A DNA stretch of 64,000 bases, taken from Cellulomonas sp. KH9 (GTDB taxonomy: Bacteria; Actinomycetota; Actinomycetes; Actinomycetales; Cellulomonadaceae). Below are positions 51,595-60,357 of the stretch, one piece after another; the stretch's first letter is position 1; each line of letters starts with the position of its first letter. The position numbers were made by a program, and so were the translations under genes. The stretch spans positions 335,749 to 399,748 of the forward strand of contig NZ_FOSE01000001.1 in the NCBI RefSeq assembly GCF_900114185.1, read 5' to 3'. Under the pieces are notes generated by a model. That model worked only from the letters and a program-made list of their open reading frames with translations, was not told the DNA's origin and ran no database searches.

Positions 51595-52224
51595 ATGGAG
51601 ATCGTCGAGTGGGTCCGCGACCACCCCGTCGCCGCGCTGGTCATCGCGTGCGAGGTCGCGTTCTGGGTGTTCCTCGCCGCGGCCGTCGTCGCGCGCTACC
51701 TGTTCCGCCGCCGGCGGCTGTCGACCGTGCTGCTGCTGTGCGAGCCGCTCATCGAGGTCGTCCTGCTGGTCGCCACGGTCACCGACCTGCTGCGCGGCGC
51801 CGAGGCGACGTGGACGCACGGGCTCGCGGCGCTCTACCTCGGGTTCACCGTGGCGTTCGGCCGCTACACGGTGCGCAAGGTCGACGGCTGGGTGGCGTGG
51901 CGGTTCTTCGACGGGCCCCGCCCGCCGCGCGTGCCGTCGGGCGGACGGGCCAAGGTCGTCCACGAGTGGCGGCTGTGGCTGCGGGTGCTGCTGGCGTGGG
52001 TCGTCTCCGTCGCGATCCTCGGCGTCCTGCTGCTCATCGCCGACGACGCCACCCAGCGGGAGGTCCTGCTCGGGTGGGCCGGGCGCGCGACGCTCGTGAT
52101 GGGCATCTGGTTCGTCGCCGGGCCGGTGTGGCAGGTGTTCGCCGACTCCGCCGAGGGCGACGACCCGGCCCCGGACGACGCACCGGCCACGCCGGCCGAC
52201 CACCCCACCGGCACCACTCCCTGA
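51595..52224 (+). CDS. Predicted membrane protein, unknown function
   Basis: A 209-residue protein with about five hydrophobic segments (13-35, 42-63, 72-90, 125-148, 155-178), a basic RYLFRRRRL loop after the first and an acidic, proline-rich C-terminal tail (EGDDPAPDDAPATPADHP). No known family is recognised. It is divergent from a two-component system with shared inverted repeats and ends directly at a hairpin. Confidence 0.85.
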   Translation: MEIVEWVRDHPVAALVIACEVAFWVFLAAAVVARYLFRRRRLSTVLLLCEPLIEVVLLVATVTDLLRGAEATWTHGLAALYLGFTVAFGRYTVRKVDGWVAWRFFDGPRPPRVPSGGRAKVVHEWRLWLRVLLAWVVSVAILGVLLLIADDATQREVLLGWAGRATLVMGIWFVAGPVWQVFADSAEGDDPAPDDAPATPADHPTGTTP

Positions 52225-52241
52225 CGCCCGCGCCGGGCGTC
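52223..52241 (+). terminator. Short hairpin at the stop codon
   Basis: GACGCCCG (52223-52230) and CGGGCGTC (52234-52241) form an 8-bp stem with loop CGC that begins inside the TGA stop of the membrane-protein gene; the palindrome GCGTCCCGGGACGC overlaps its right arm (52237-52250). Confidence 0.55.
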
Positions 52242-52257
52242 CCGGGACGCGGACGGC

Positions 52258-52291
52258 GGGGAGGCCGACGGGACGGGGAGGCCGACGGGAC
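52258..52291. repeat. 17-bp perfect tandem duplication
   Basis: GGGGAGGCCGACGGGAC occurs twice head to tail (52258-52274, 52275-52291) in the 122-nt gap between two convergent genes. It does not include a stop codon, unlike the arrays at 27634, 33838 and 60834. Confidence 0.9.
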
Positions 52292-52346
52292 GCGGGCGCG
52301 GTCAGGGGTGCTGGTCAGGAGAGCGGCGGAGTGGCGGGGCAGGCCC

Positions 52347-53468
52347 TCACAGGGCGTCGGCCCAGGGCTCCGCCGCCGTCGTCACCGGCTCGCCCGTGCG
52401 CGCCGCCTCCTCGATCGCCAGGCCCAGCAGGTGGTCCTGGCAGCCGTCGGCCAGCGGGTACGGCGCGGGGCCGTCACCGCGCACCCACGCGCCGGTGTCC
52501 GCCAGCAGGTGGGCGACCGCGAGGTCGTCGTCGGCGAGCCGGGCACCCTCGAACGGGTTGCGGTACAGCACCCGGCCGTCCATCGACAGGTGCTGCAGGT
52601 CGAAGCCCTCGAGGTTCTGCTCGACGCCGGACTGCCGGCGTTCGATGCGCGACGTGACGACGGTCCGGCCGTCCACCCACCGGGTCACGGTGTCGTCGAC
52701 GATCTCGCCGTGGGACCCCCGCACGACGACCCGGTTGGCGCGCAGCGGGTTGTACCACTGGTTGTCGGTGAAGTCGTAGAGCACGGTGCGACCGTCGCCC
52801 AGGTCGAGCGTCGCGAGGATCGAGCGGGTCGGTGCGGCCTCGGTGGCGTCCGTCCAGCCGTGCCGCCCGACGGGGTCCAGCAGCGGTGCCGTGGCCGTCT
52901 GCGCGCGGACCGTGACCGGGCCGCGCCCGGCGCCCAGCAGGTGCCGGGCCAGCCCGACCGCGTGGTACAGGTGCGTCGAGGAGATCTGCACGCTCGTCGG
53001 CGTGCCGATGGCCCCGGACGCCACGACGGCGCGTCGTGCCTGGTGGGCGGGCATGGCCGGCGAGTGCTCGGCGACCTGCACGAGCCCGGTCGTGCCGACG
53101 TCCGCCCACAGCGCGCGCAGACCCGCGACGTCGGGCGCGGGCGGGGTCTCGGCGAGCACGGGGACGGAGGCGTCGACGATCTCGCGCACCGCGTCCGGCG
53201 TGACCGGCCAGGGCGTCGCGGTCACGATCAGCTCGGGACGGTCGGGTGCGGGGCCCGCACCCGGCACAGCGCCCGTGACCAGCTCCTCGATGGTGCGGAC
53301 CGTCGGCACGCCCCACCCGGCCTCGACCTGCGCACCGCGCTCGGCGGTGCGGGTGACGACCCCGACGCACCGGAACCGGTCCGGCACCAGGCGCGCCACG
53401 CGCACGAAGAACTCGGCCCGCCACCCGGACCCCACGACCCCGAACCGGATCGGCTGCTGCTGCGTCAC
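52347..53468 (-). CDS. Gfo/Idh/MocA-family dehydrogenase
   Basis: A 373-residue NAD(P)-dependent oxidoreductase: Rossmann domain with FGVVGSGWRAEFFVRVARL (7-25) and PVLAETPPAPD in place of the usual EKP motif, then the C-terminal alpha/beta domain with STHLYHAVGLARHLL as the substrate-binding His helix. The missing Lys of EKP (ETP here) is a departure from the catalytic consensus. Family members oxidise sugars, inositols or sugar acids. The start is GTG 53468 behind GAGGAGG. It is divergent from an F420-type oxidoreductase gene. Confidence 0.9.
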   Translation of the reverse strand: MTQQQPIRFGVVGSGWRAEFFVRVARLVPDRFRCVGVVTRTAERGAQVEAGWGVPTVRTIEELVTGAVPGAGPAPDRPELIVTATPWPVTPDAVREIVDASVPVLAETPPAPDVAGLRALWADVGTTGLVQVAEHSPAMPAHQARRAVVASGAIGTPTSVQISSTHLYHAVGLARHLLGAGRGPVTVRAQTATAPLLDPVGRHGWTDATEAAPTRSILATLDLGDGRTVLYDFTDNQWYNPLRANRVVVRGSHGEIVDDTVTRWVDGRTVVTSRIERRQSGVEQNLEGFDLQHLSMDGRVLYRNPFEGARLADDDLAVAHLLADTGAWVRGDGPAPYPLADGCQDHLLGLAIEEAARTGEPVTTAAEPWADAL

Positions 53469-53577
53469 ACGGACCTCCTCGTCCTCGCGCCCGACCCTAG
53501 CCGCGCCGGACCGGGACCTCCCCCCGGGGTCGTGCGTTCCGGATGCCGACCGGCCGGGACCGCGACATCCTCGTGCC

Positions 53578-54561
53578 GTGACACGCTTCGGGTACACCCT
53601 CATGACCGAGCAGTCCGGCCCGCGCGAGCTCGTGCGGTACGCCCAGGACGCCGACCGGCTGGGCTTCGACTTCGCCGTGTCGTCCGACCACTCCTTCCCC
53701 TGGCTCGACTCCCAGGGACACGCGCCGTACGCCTGGACCGTGCTCGGCGCAGTCGCGCAGGCCACCGAGCGCCTCGAGCTCATGACGTACGTGACCTGTC
53801 CGATCGTCCGGTACCACCCGGCGGTCGTCGCGCAGAAGGCGGCGACCCTCGGGGTGCTGTCCGGCGGGCGCTTCACGCTCAACGTCGGCGCGGGCGAGAA
53901 CCTCAACGAGCACGTCGTCGGCCAGCGGTGGCCGGCCGTGGGGGAGCGGCACGACATGCTCGAGGAGGCGCTCGTCATCATCGGCGACCTGCTGGACGGC
54001 GAGCGCGTCACGTACGAGGGCGCGCACTTCCGCGTCGACTCCGCCCGGCTGTGGGACCTGCCCGAGCAGCGGGTGCCGATCGGTGTCGCGGTGTCGGGCG
54101 CCCAGTCGGTGTCGCGGTTCTCCGCGCTCGCGGACCACCTGGTGGCCGTCGAGCCGGACGCCGACCTCGTGACCCGCTGGGAGGAGGCCCGTGCCGGGCT
54201 CGGTCCGTCGCGCAAGATCGGGCAGATCCCGATCTCGTGGGGGCCGGACCGCGACGAGGCCGTCGCCCGGGCGCACGACCAGTTCCGCTGGTTCGGCGGC
54301 GGGTGGAAGGTCAACGCCGACCTGCCGACCACCGAGGCGTTCGAGGCCGCGAGCCAGTTCGTCCGCCCCGAGGACGTCGCGGAGTCGATCCCGTGCGGGC
54401 CCGACCTCGACGCGATCGTCGAGGCCGTGAGCGCCTACTGGGAGGCCGGCTTCACCGACGTCGCCCTGGTGCAGGTAGGCGACGCGCTGCAGCAGCGGTT
54501 CCTCGACGAGGCGGCCGGGCCGCTGCTCGAGCGGCTGCGTGCCGCGGCACCGGCCCACTGA
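53578..54561 (+). CDS. F420-dependent LLM oxidoreductase, G6PD-like family
   Basis: A 327-residue LLM protein of the TIGR03557 (F420-dependent G6PD-related) type, starting VTRFGYTLMTEQSGPRELVR, with SSDHSFPWLDSQGHAPYAW, TCPIVRYHPAVVAQKAATLG and GAGENLNEHVVGQRWP. Characterised relatives use coenzyme F420 to oxidise glucose-6-phosphate or secondary alcohols. The GTG at 53578 gives the family's usual N-terminus; the internal ATG nine codons later would cut the first strand. With the Ddn-like protein at 7562 it suggests that the organism makes F420. Confidence 0.92.
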   Translation: MTRFGYTLMTEQSGPRELVRYAQDADRLGFDFAVSSDHSFPWLDSQGHAPYAWTVLGAVAQATERLELMTYVTCPIVRYHPAVVAQKAATLGVLSGGRFTLNVGAGENLNEHVVGQRWPAVGERHDMLEEALVIIGDLLDGERVTYEGAHFRVDSARLWDLPEQRVPIGVAVSGAQSVSRFSALADHLVAVEPDADLVTRWEEARAGLGPSRKIGQIPISWGPDRDEAVARAHDQFRWFGGGWKVNADLPTTEAFEAASQFVRPEDVAESIPCGPDLDAIVEAVSAYWEAGFTDVALVQVGDALQQRFLDEAAGPLLERLRAAAPAH

Positions 54562-54651
54562 CGCGCCCGCGCCCGGCGGCCGTCCGCGCCGCCGGGACGC
54601 GGGGCACGACCCGGACCGCCACGAACGACCGAGGAGGACGGAGGACCACCG

Positions 54652-55017
54652 ATGGCCGTGACCGCTTTCCAGGACCTGCCGCTGGCCGACCGGGACCGCG
54701 AGTGGGACGGCGCCGCCGCCGAGCGCCGGGTCCGCGAGTGGGCCGGGGCGCAGGACGGGCCCACCGCGCGGTACCGCGACGCGCACGTCTGGTACGACGC
54801 GGAGAAGAAGGACAACTTCACCGCGTACAAGCTGCTGGTGGCGGACGTCGTCGACGGGACGCTGGTGGCGGTGCCGCGCGGGGTGTTCGCCGCCGCCGCC
54901 GTCATGCAGGGGTCGCGCGGGGGCGTCGACCTGCCCGCCGAGGACCGGGACCGGGTCCGTTCCCACCTGGCCACGTACTACGCGAGGCTCGACGAGACCC
55001 CGCCCTGGGAGGACTGA
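54652..55017 (+). CDS. Stand-alone phage-morphogenesis-like domain protein
   Basis: A 121-residue protein behind GAGGACGGAGG. The pattern WDGAAAERRVREWAGAQ, HVWYDAEKKDNFTAYKLLVA, DVVDGTLVAVPRGVFAAAAV, MQGSRGGVDLPAEDRDRVRS and HLATYYARLDETPPWE matches, from memory, a domain that accompanies HK97-type prohead protease or capsid genes. No other phage gene is nearby, so it looks like a domesticated or free-standing copy, of unknown function. It has no signal peptide or membrane segment. It is 90 nt behind the F420 gene and convergent with the LuxR regulator. Confidence 0.8.
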   Translation: MAVTAFQDLPLADRDREWDGAAAERRVREWAGAQDGPTARYRDAHVWYDAEKKDNFTAYKLLVADVVDGTLVAVPRGVFAAAAVMQGSRGGVDLPAEDRDRVRSHLATYYARLDETPPWED

Positions 55018-55046
55018 GCCGACCCGGGGTCCCGGGGACGCCGGGC

Positions 55047-57734
55047 TCAGTGCCCGGGACCCTGCGGCCCCAGCACGCCCAGCTCGTGCGCGCGGCGCAG
55101 CGCGGCCTCCCGGTCGTGCACGCCGAGCTTGGCGTAGATGCTCAGCACCTGCTTGCGCACGGTGTTCACCGACACCGTCAGGGCGTCGGCGACCTCGCGC
55201 GTGGTGCCGTGCTCGTCGAGCAGCGTGAGGACGGTGCGCTCCCGCGGCGTCAGGGGCACCAGGCGACCCGCGGCGGGGACGACCTGGCCCGTGGTGGCCA
55301 GGCGCGCCAGCTCATGGTCGTCGAACGGCACGCCGGACTCCAGCACCAGGGCGTCGCGCACGGCCCCGGGCAGGTGCGCGAAGCTGCGCAGGGCGCCCTG
55401 CTCGCCGGCCACCCGGCGGGCCGCGCGGAACGCCCGCACCGCCAGCGACGTCTGCCCCGACTCGAGCGCCGCCCACGACTCCAGGACCAGCAGGTCGGTG
55501 CGGTCCGCCAGGTTCACCCGGCGGCGCCGGCCGCCCAGCACGGCGGACCGCAGCGCGGCGTGCGGGTCGCCGGTCAGCAGGTGCCACCGGGCGCGCGGCA
55601 CGTCGCTCCACAGCCCGGTGGGGTCCTGCCCGACCAGCAGGTCCCCGACCCGGTGGTACTCCCCGAGGGCCAGCAGCAGCTCGGCGCGCAGCCGCGCCAC
55701 GATCCGGTGCACCAGGCCCGCCTGCGCCAGCCACACGTGGTGGGTGCGCTCGATCTGCTCCAGCTCCGCCAGACCGGTCTCCGGCTCGCCGAACAGCACG
55801 GCGCGGCGCACCCGGGCGCGCATGACGAACGGCCAGGTCACGTCCGGTGCGTGCACGGCGAGCGTGAGCCGGGACAGGGCGGCGTCGGCAGCCGGCAGGT
55901 CGAGGTGGTCGGTGGCGACCATGGCCTCGGCGACGTCGCCGGCGCTGTCCCGCAACCGGATCTCCCAGGCGGGGTCGAGCGCCTCGGCGTGCCGGACGAG
56001 CCAGCGTTCGGCGTCGCTCAGCACCCCGTCGAGCGCGTGGACCAGCGCCACGTGGCCGGCAGCCGCGGCGCGCACGTCGGGCGCCCGCGACGGGTCCGCG
56101 AGCTCGTAGGCCCGCATCGGCAGCTCCAGCGCGGTGCCCAGGTCGCCGTCCAGCAGCGCCGTGCGGCCGCCCTGCAGCAGGAACCACCAGTACGCGCGGG
56201 TGGACGTGCCGCCCGCGACGCCGGCGCGCGCCGCGGCGATCTCCGTGTCCCGCACCACGACCATGGCGCGCGGGATGTCCCCGCGGGACCGGGCGGCGAC
56301 CAGCGCGGACGCGGCCCCGGTCCAGCGGCCGGCGGGTGTGCGGCTGCGCCACGAGCCGTCGAGCGCCAGCGTCCCGAGCTCGGTCATCAGCCGCAGGACG
56401 AGGGCCCGCGGGTCGTCGCGCTCGTCCTCGCCGCGGCGGGCGACCGCCCGCGCCAGGGCGAGGACCGTCGAGGTCTCCGTGACCGCGTCGGGCAGCGGGG
56501 CGTACGCCGCGTCGACGGCCGCGCCCGCCGTGGCCACCAGGTAGGTGCCGAAGTCGACCCAGCAGGTCTCGAGCAGCGTCCAGTCGTGCGCCCGCGCGGC
56601 GTGCTCGACGGCCGCGCCCGGGTCCGGCGGGTGCGTGGTGAGCGCCGCGACGGCCAGGACGCGGTGCACCCGGGCGGACAGCTCGGGGTCGCGGCGCTCC
56701 AGCTCGCGCACGAGCACCTCGCGCAGCAGGCCGGGCACGTGCCACCGGCTGGGGCCCGCGTCCGTGCGGCGCCGGACGACCATCCCGACGGCCTCCAGCC
56801 GCAGCAGGACGTCCAGCTCGTCGTCGGCGGACCGGCTCCGGCCCGCGGCGTCGAGCACGAGACGGGTGGTCGCGGGCGTCGGGTCCCCCGCGGCGGCCAC
56901 GAGCATGGCGGCGCGCAGCAGCACGGTGTCCCCGACGTCGGGGAGCATGACGTCGCGGGCGTACGCGAACGCCGCCGACGTCGCCGGCCGGGCGTCGCCC
57001 GGGCCGGTGTCGTCCAGCACGGCGCGGGCCAGCGTGGGCCACCCCTGCACCAGGTCGACGACCTGCCGCAGCCGGGTGTCGTCGACGACGTGGCCCCAGG
57101 TGGCCGCGGCGGCGCGCAGCTCGTCCGGGGTGAACGCCAGGTCCCGCGCGGTGAGCGTGACGACCGACAGCGGCCGACGTGTCGCTTCGAGGACCGGGTG
57201 CCACGCCCCGCTCGGCCGCAGCGGGTACCGCGCGCCGGTCACCAGCAGCAGGCGCAGCCCGTGGGACGCGGTGAGCAGGTCCGCGACGGCCTGCAGGTCG
57301 GCGGGGGCGTCGAGCTGGTCGGCGTCGTCGATCACGAGCACCACGGGCGACCCGGCCGCGTCCACGGCAGCCGCCAGCTGCGCCGGGTCCGGCGCGTCAG
57401 GGACGTCGCTGCCCGCCGCGCGCAGCGCAGCCGTCAGCGCGTCGCGCACCGCCGTCCACGGGCCCCGGTGCCCGTCCGACGGCCACGGTCCCGACGTCCA
57501 GGCGACCGGCCGGCCGGTGGACCGCTGCCGGGCGGCCCACTGCTCCGCCAGGACGGTCCGGCCGAACCCGTGCACCGCACGCACCACGGCGACGGGATCC
57601 AGGCGGTCGAGGCGGTCGAGCAGGCGCGATCGAGCCACTGCGCTCACGGGCAGCTGCCGCGACGCCCACGCCGGCGTCCCGACCGTCCCCCTGCCCCGCC
57701 CGGTCCCGCCGGACGGACCCCCTTCGGTCGTCAT
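55047..57734 (-). CDS. MalT-like large LuxR-family regulator, degenerate Walker A
   Basis: An 895-residue regulator: an N-terminal STAND/AAA-type ATPase (about 25-300), a TPR-like helical middle (about 430-800) and a C-terminal LuxR HTH (about 825-890, LTPRERTVLTLLDEHGTTRE). The Walker A region reads VHGFGRTVLAEQW, with Arg for the invariant Lys, while Walker B VVLVIDDADQLD is intact, so ATP binding may be altered. The start is uncertain: ATG 57734 directly abuts AGGAGG, which is too close, and GTG 57794 is the upstream alternative. It is monocistronic and divergent from the VIT1 gene. Target and inducer are unknown. Confidence 0.88.
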   Translation of the reverse strand: MTTEGGPSGGTGRGRGTVGTPAWASRQLPVSAVARSRLLDRLDRLDPVAVVRAVHGFGRTVLAEQWAARQRSTGRPVAWTSGPWPSDGHRGPWTAVRDALTAALRAAGSDVPDAPDPAQLAAAVDAAGSPVVLVIDDADQLDAPADLQAVADLLTASHGLRLLLVTGARYPLRPSGAWHPVLEATRRPLSVVTLTARDLAFTPDELRAAAATWGHVVDDTRLRQVVDLVQGWPTLARAVLDDTGPGDARPATSAAFAYARDVMLPDVGDTVLLRAAMLVAAAGDPTPATTRLVLDAAGRSRSADDELDVLLRLEAVGMVVRRRTDAGPSRWHVPGLLREVLVRELERRDPELSARVHRVLAVAALTTHPPDPGAAVEHAARAHDWTLLETCWVDFGTYLVATAGAAVDAAYAPLPDAVTETSTVLALARAVARRGEDERDDPRALVLRLMTELGTLALDGSWRSRTPAGRWTGAASALVAARSRGDIPRAMVVVRDTEIAAARAGVAGGTSTRAYWWFLLQGGRTALLDGDLGTALELPMRAYELADPSRAPDVRAAAAGHVALVHALDGVLSDAERWLVRHAEALDPAWEIRLRDSAGDVAEAMVATDHLDLPAADAALSRLTLAVHAPDVTWPFVMRARVRRAVLFGEPETGLAELEQIERTHHVWLAQAGLVHRIVARLRAELLLALGEYHRVGDLLVGQDPTGLWSDVPRARWHLLTGDPHAALRSAVLGGRRRRVNLADRTDLLVLESWAALESGQTSLAVRAFRAARRVAGEQGALRSFAHLPGAVRDALVLESGVPFDDHELARLATTGQVVPAAGRLVPLTPRERTVLTLLDEHGTTREVADALTVSVNTVRKQVLSIYAKLGVHDREAALRRAHELGVLGPQGPGH

Positions 57735-57903
57735 CCTCCTCAGTATCCGGCTCGCGTCCGACGCGCGCCTGCAGACACGCGTCGTTCGGCGCACCGAAAC
57801 CCGTCGCGCGGGGCCTCGGCACTCCGGCGCCGCCCGTTATCGCAACCCCGCGGCGCGGCCTACGGTGCAGTCGGCACCTTGTTGCGACGACGCCCGGAGA
57901 CCG

Positions 57904-59088
57904 ATGACCACCCCTGCCCCGCCGGGCGAGCACCGGCCCACGCCCGCCCAGCTGCGCCGGTGGCGGCGCAACCTCGCCGACGAGCGCGCCGAGGCGGCCG
58001 TCTACCGCGACCTCGCGTCGCGACGCACGGGCGAGGAGCGCGAGATCCTGCTCGCGCTCGCCGAGGCGGAGCGCCGGCACGAGGCCCACTGGCTCGACCT
58101 GCTCGGTGGCGACGTCGGGCGTCCGGTCCGTGGCGACTGGCGTACCCGCGTCCTCAGCGTGCTGGCCCGGCGGTTCGGGTCGGTGTGGGTGTACGCGCTG
58201 GCGCAGCGCGCCGAGGCCCGCTCGACGTACGGGCAGGACTCCGAGGCGACCGCCCGCATGGCCGCCGACGAGCAGATCCACGAGGAGGTCGTGCGCGGGC
58301 TGGCGATGCGGGGGCGGCAGCAGATCTCCGGGACCTTCCGCGCGGCCGTGTTCGGCGCGAACGACGGGCTGGTGTCGAACCTCGCGCTGGTCCTGGGCAT
58401 CGGTGCCAGCGGCGTCGCGACCGGCACCGTGCTGCTCACGGGCCTGGCGGGCCTGCTCGCGGGGGCCCTGTCGATGGCCGCGGGGGAGTACGTGTCGGTG
58501 CGCTCGCAGCGTGAGCTGCTGGAGGCGTCCCGGCCTGCCGCGGGCGCGGCGGATGCCCTCGCGCACCTCGACGTCGCGGCCAACGAGCTCGCGCTGGTCT
58601 ACCGGGCGCGCGGCATGAGCGCCTCGGACGCGCAGGCCCGTGCGGACGTCGTGCTGGCGTCGCTGGCCCAGTACGACGCGCAGCAGGCCGTCGACGCGTC
58701 CCTGCTGCGGACGTCGACGACGCTGCCGACGTCCGGGGCCGGTGTCCCGGTCGCACCCGGCGGGGCTCCGGCGCGTCCGGCGACGCCCGAGCGGGACGAG
58801 CACGAGTCCGTCGGCACCGCCTGGGGTGCCGCCATGGCGAGCTTCTGCTTCTTCGCGTCCGGTGCGCTGATCCCGGTCGTGCCGTACCTGCTGGGGGCGT
58901 CGGGGACGACGGCCGTGCTGTGGTCGGCCGGGCTCGTGGGCGTCGCGCTGCTGGGGACCGGCTCGGTGGTGGGGCTGCTGTCCGGGGCGTCCCCGGTGCG
59001 GCGCGCGCTGCGCCAGCTGGCCATCGGGTACGGCGCCGCCGCCGTCACGTACGCGCTGGGTCTGCTGTTCGGCACGTCGGCGGTGTGA
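57904..59088 (+). CDS. Rubrerythrin-VIT1 fusion, iron/manganese transporter
   Basis: A 394-residue membrane protein. The N-terminal 145 residues are a rubrerythrin-like four-helix bundle with iron ligands in DERAEAAVYRDLA, EAERRHEAHW, RAEARSTYG and ADEQIHEEV. The C-terminal part is a VIT1/CCC1 domain of five helices with GANDGLVSNLALVLG and the metal-binding loop SMAAGEYVSVRSQRELLE. Similar MbfA proteins export or store Fe(II) or Mn(II). ATG 57904 is behind CGGAGA. The iron-related SIP gene follows, 80 nt downstream, with its own iron box. Confidence 0.93.
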   Translation: MTTPAPPGEHRPTPAQLRRWRRNLADERAEAAVYRDLASRRTGEEREILLALAEAERRHEAHWLDLLGGDVGRPVRGDWRTRVLSVLARRFGSVWVYALAQRAEARSTYGQDSEATARMAADEQIHEEVVRGLAMRGRQQISGTFRAAVFGANDGLVSNLALVLGIGASGVATGTVLLTGLAGLLAGALSMAAGEYVSVRSQRELLEASRPAAGAADALAHLDVAANELALVYRARGMSASDAQARADVVLASLAQYDAQQAVDASLLRTSTTLPTSGAGVPVAPGGAPARPATPERDEHESVGTAWGAAMASFCFFASGALIPVVPYLLGASGTTAVLWSAGLVGVALLGTGSVVGLLSGASPVRRALRQLAIGYGAAAVTYALGLLFGTSAV

Positions 59089-59131
59089 CGCCCGGCACAC
59101 GCGGCCCCGGACGATCTGGCGGCGGACGCTC

Positions 59132-59161
59132 TTGCCTTTTCAGGTAAGCCTCACCTTATGC
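59132..59161 (+). promoter_or_regulatory. IdeR/DtxR iron box over a leaderless promoter
   Basis: TCAGGTAAGCCTCACCTTA (59140-59158) agrees with the DtxR/IdeR consensus TTAGGTTAGCCTAACCTAA at 15 of 19 positions. It is sandwiched between TTGCCT (59132-59137) and TTATGC (59156-59161), 18 nt apart. Transcription should start about 7 nt further on, at or beside GTG 59169, giving a leaderless mRNA repressed by iron. Confidence 0.85.
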
Positions 59162-59168
59162 TGCTCGT

Positions 59169-60134
59169 GTGACCGAGGCCGCAGTGACGACTGTCGAGAC
59201 GACCGCACCCCCGGCGTCCCCTTTCCGGATGTTCCACGTGCGCGTCGCCGCGATGCAGCGGCTGTGCCCCAGCCTGCTGCGCGTGACGTTCACGGGCGAC
59301 GACCTCGACCGCTTCGCGGACAACGGGTTCGACCAGCGGATCAAGTTCTTCCTGCCGGTCGCCGGCGCTCCGTACGCGGACCTCATGGACCTCGGCCGCA
59401 CGGGCGACTGGTACGGCACGTGGCGCGCCCTGCCCGAGGACCGCCGTCACCCCATGCGCACCTACACGGCCCGCGGTGTGCGTCCGCACCCGCGTGAGCT
59501 GGACGTCGACATCGTGCTGCACGGCGACACCGGGCCCGCGTCGCGCTGGGCGACGACCGCCCGCGTCGGCGACGAGCTGGTCGTCATGGGCCCCAACGCC
59601 GACCACGTCGGCCCGCACGGCGGCGTCGACTTCGTCCCGCCCGCGCGCACCGACCGGCTGCTCATCGCGGGCGACGAGACCGCGCTGCCCGCCATCGCCG
59701 GCATCGTCGAGCGGCTGCCGCGCGACGCCCGCGGCGAGGTGCTCGTCGAGATGCCGTGGTCCGACGACCGCCTCGCGCTCGACGCCCCGGCGGGTGTGCG
59801 CATCCACTGGCTCGGCCGCGACGGCCGCGCCCACGGCGACCTGCTCGTCCCGGCCGTCCAGGCCGCGTGCGCGCGTCTGCTGCCCGGCCAGGCGCCGACC
59901 CCGGACACCGTCCTGGAGGACGTCGACGTCGACCACGACATGCTGTGGGAGGTGCCGATCGACTATGCGACCGGCGCCCCGCTGACCGCCGAGGCCCACC
60001 TGTACGCGTGGCTCGCGGGCGAGGCCGGCGTCATCAAGACCCTGCGCCGCCACCTGGTGCGCGAGTGCGGCGTCGACCGCAAGGCCGTGGCGTTCATGGG
60101 GTACTGGCGGCAGGGGAAGTCCGAGACCAACTGA
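59169..60134 (+). CDS. Siderophore-interacting protein, ferric reductase
   Basis: A 321-residue FAD-dependent SIP-family reductase that releases iron from imported ferric siderophores in the cytoplasm. The FAD domain has MRTYTARGVRP and DIVLHGDTGPASRWA; the NAD(P)H part has LIAGDETALPAI and the C-terminal helix ECGVDRKAVAFMGYWRQGK that is conserved in the family. The start is GTG 59169 without a ribosome-binding site, consistent with the leaderless promoter and iron box directly upstream. No siderophore biosynthesis or uptake gene is adjacent. Confidence 0.95.
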   Translation: MTEAAVTTVETTAPPASPFRMFHVRVAAMQRLCPSLLRVTFTGDDLDRFADNGFDQRIKFFLPVAGAPYADLMDLGRTGDWYGTWRALPEDRRHPMRTYTARGVRPHPRELDVDIVLHGDTGPASRWATTARVGDELVVMGPNADHVGPHGGVDFVPPARTDRLLIAGDETALPAIAGIVERLPRDARGEVLVEMPWSDDRLALDAPAGVRIHWLGRDGRAHGDLLVPAVQAACARLLPGQAPTPDTVLEDVDVDHDMLWEVPIDYATGAPLTAEAHLYAWLAGEAGVIKTLRRHLVRECGVDRKAVAFMGYWRQGKSETN

Positions 60135-60357
60135 CGGTCTCCTGCCGGCACCGGTTCTTCTGATCGCGTCGACGGCTCCTCACGGGGGACGCGATCCTGC
60201 GCGCCCTGTCGGCGCCCTGTCGGCGCCCCGGGGTGCACCCGCCATGGCCCGACTCGCCCGCACCGGGGGAGGCGCACACGCCGCTGCCCGCGCCAGCGTG
60301 GAGCGCGGTCGGCCTCCTGGGTGCCGGCCGCGCGGGCGACGACGAGAGGGCGGGACG

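Noticed and set aside
51498..58514. A very long plus-strand open frame of more than 2300 codons
   Set aside because: It crosses several well-supported genes on both strands (kinase leader, dehydrogenase, F420 enzyme, LuxR regulator), has an Arg/Pro/Gly-only composition with no domain, and is an artefact of the G+C bias that removes stop codons.
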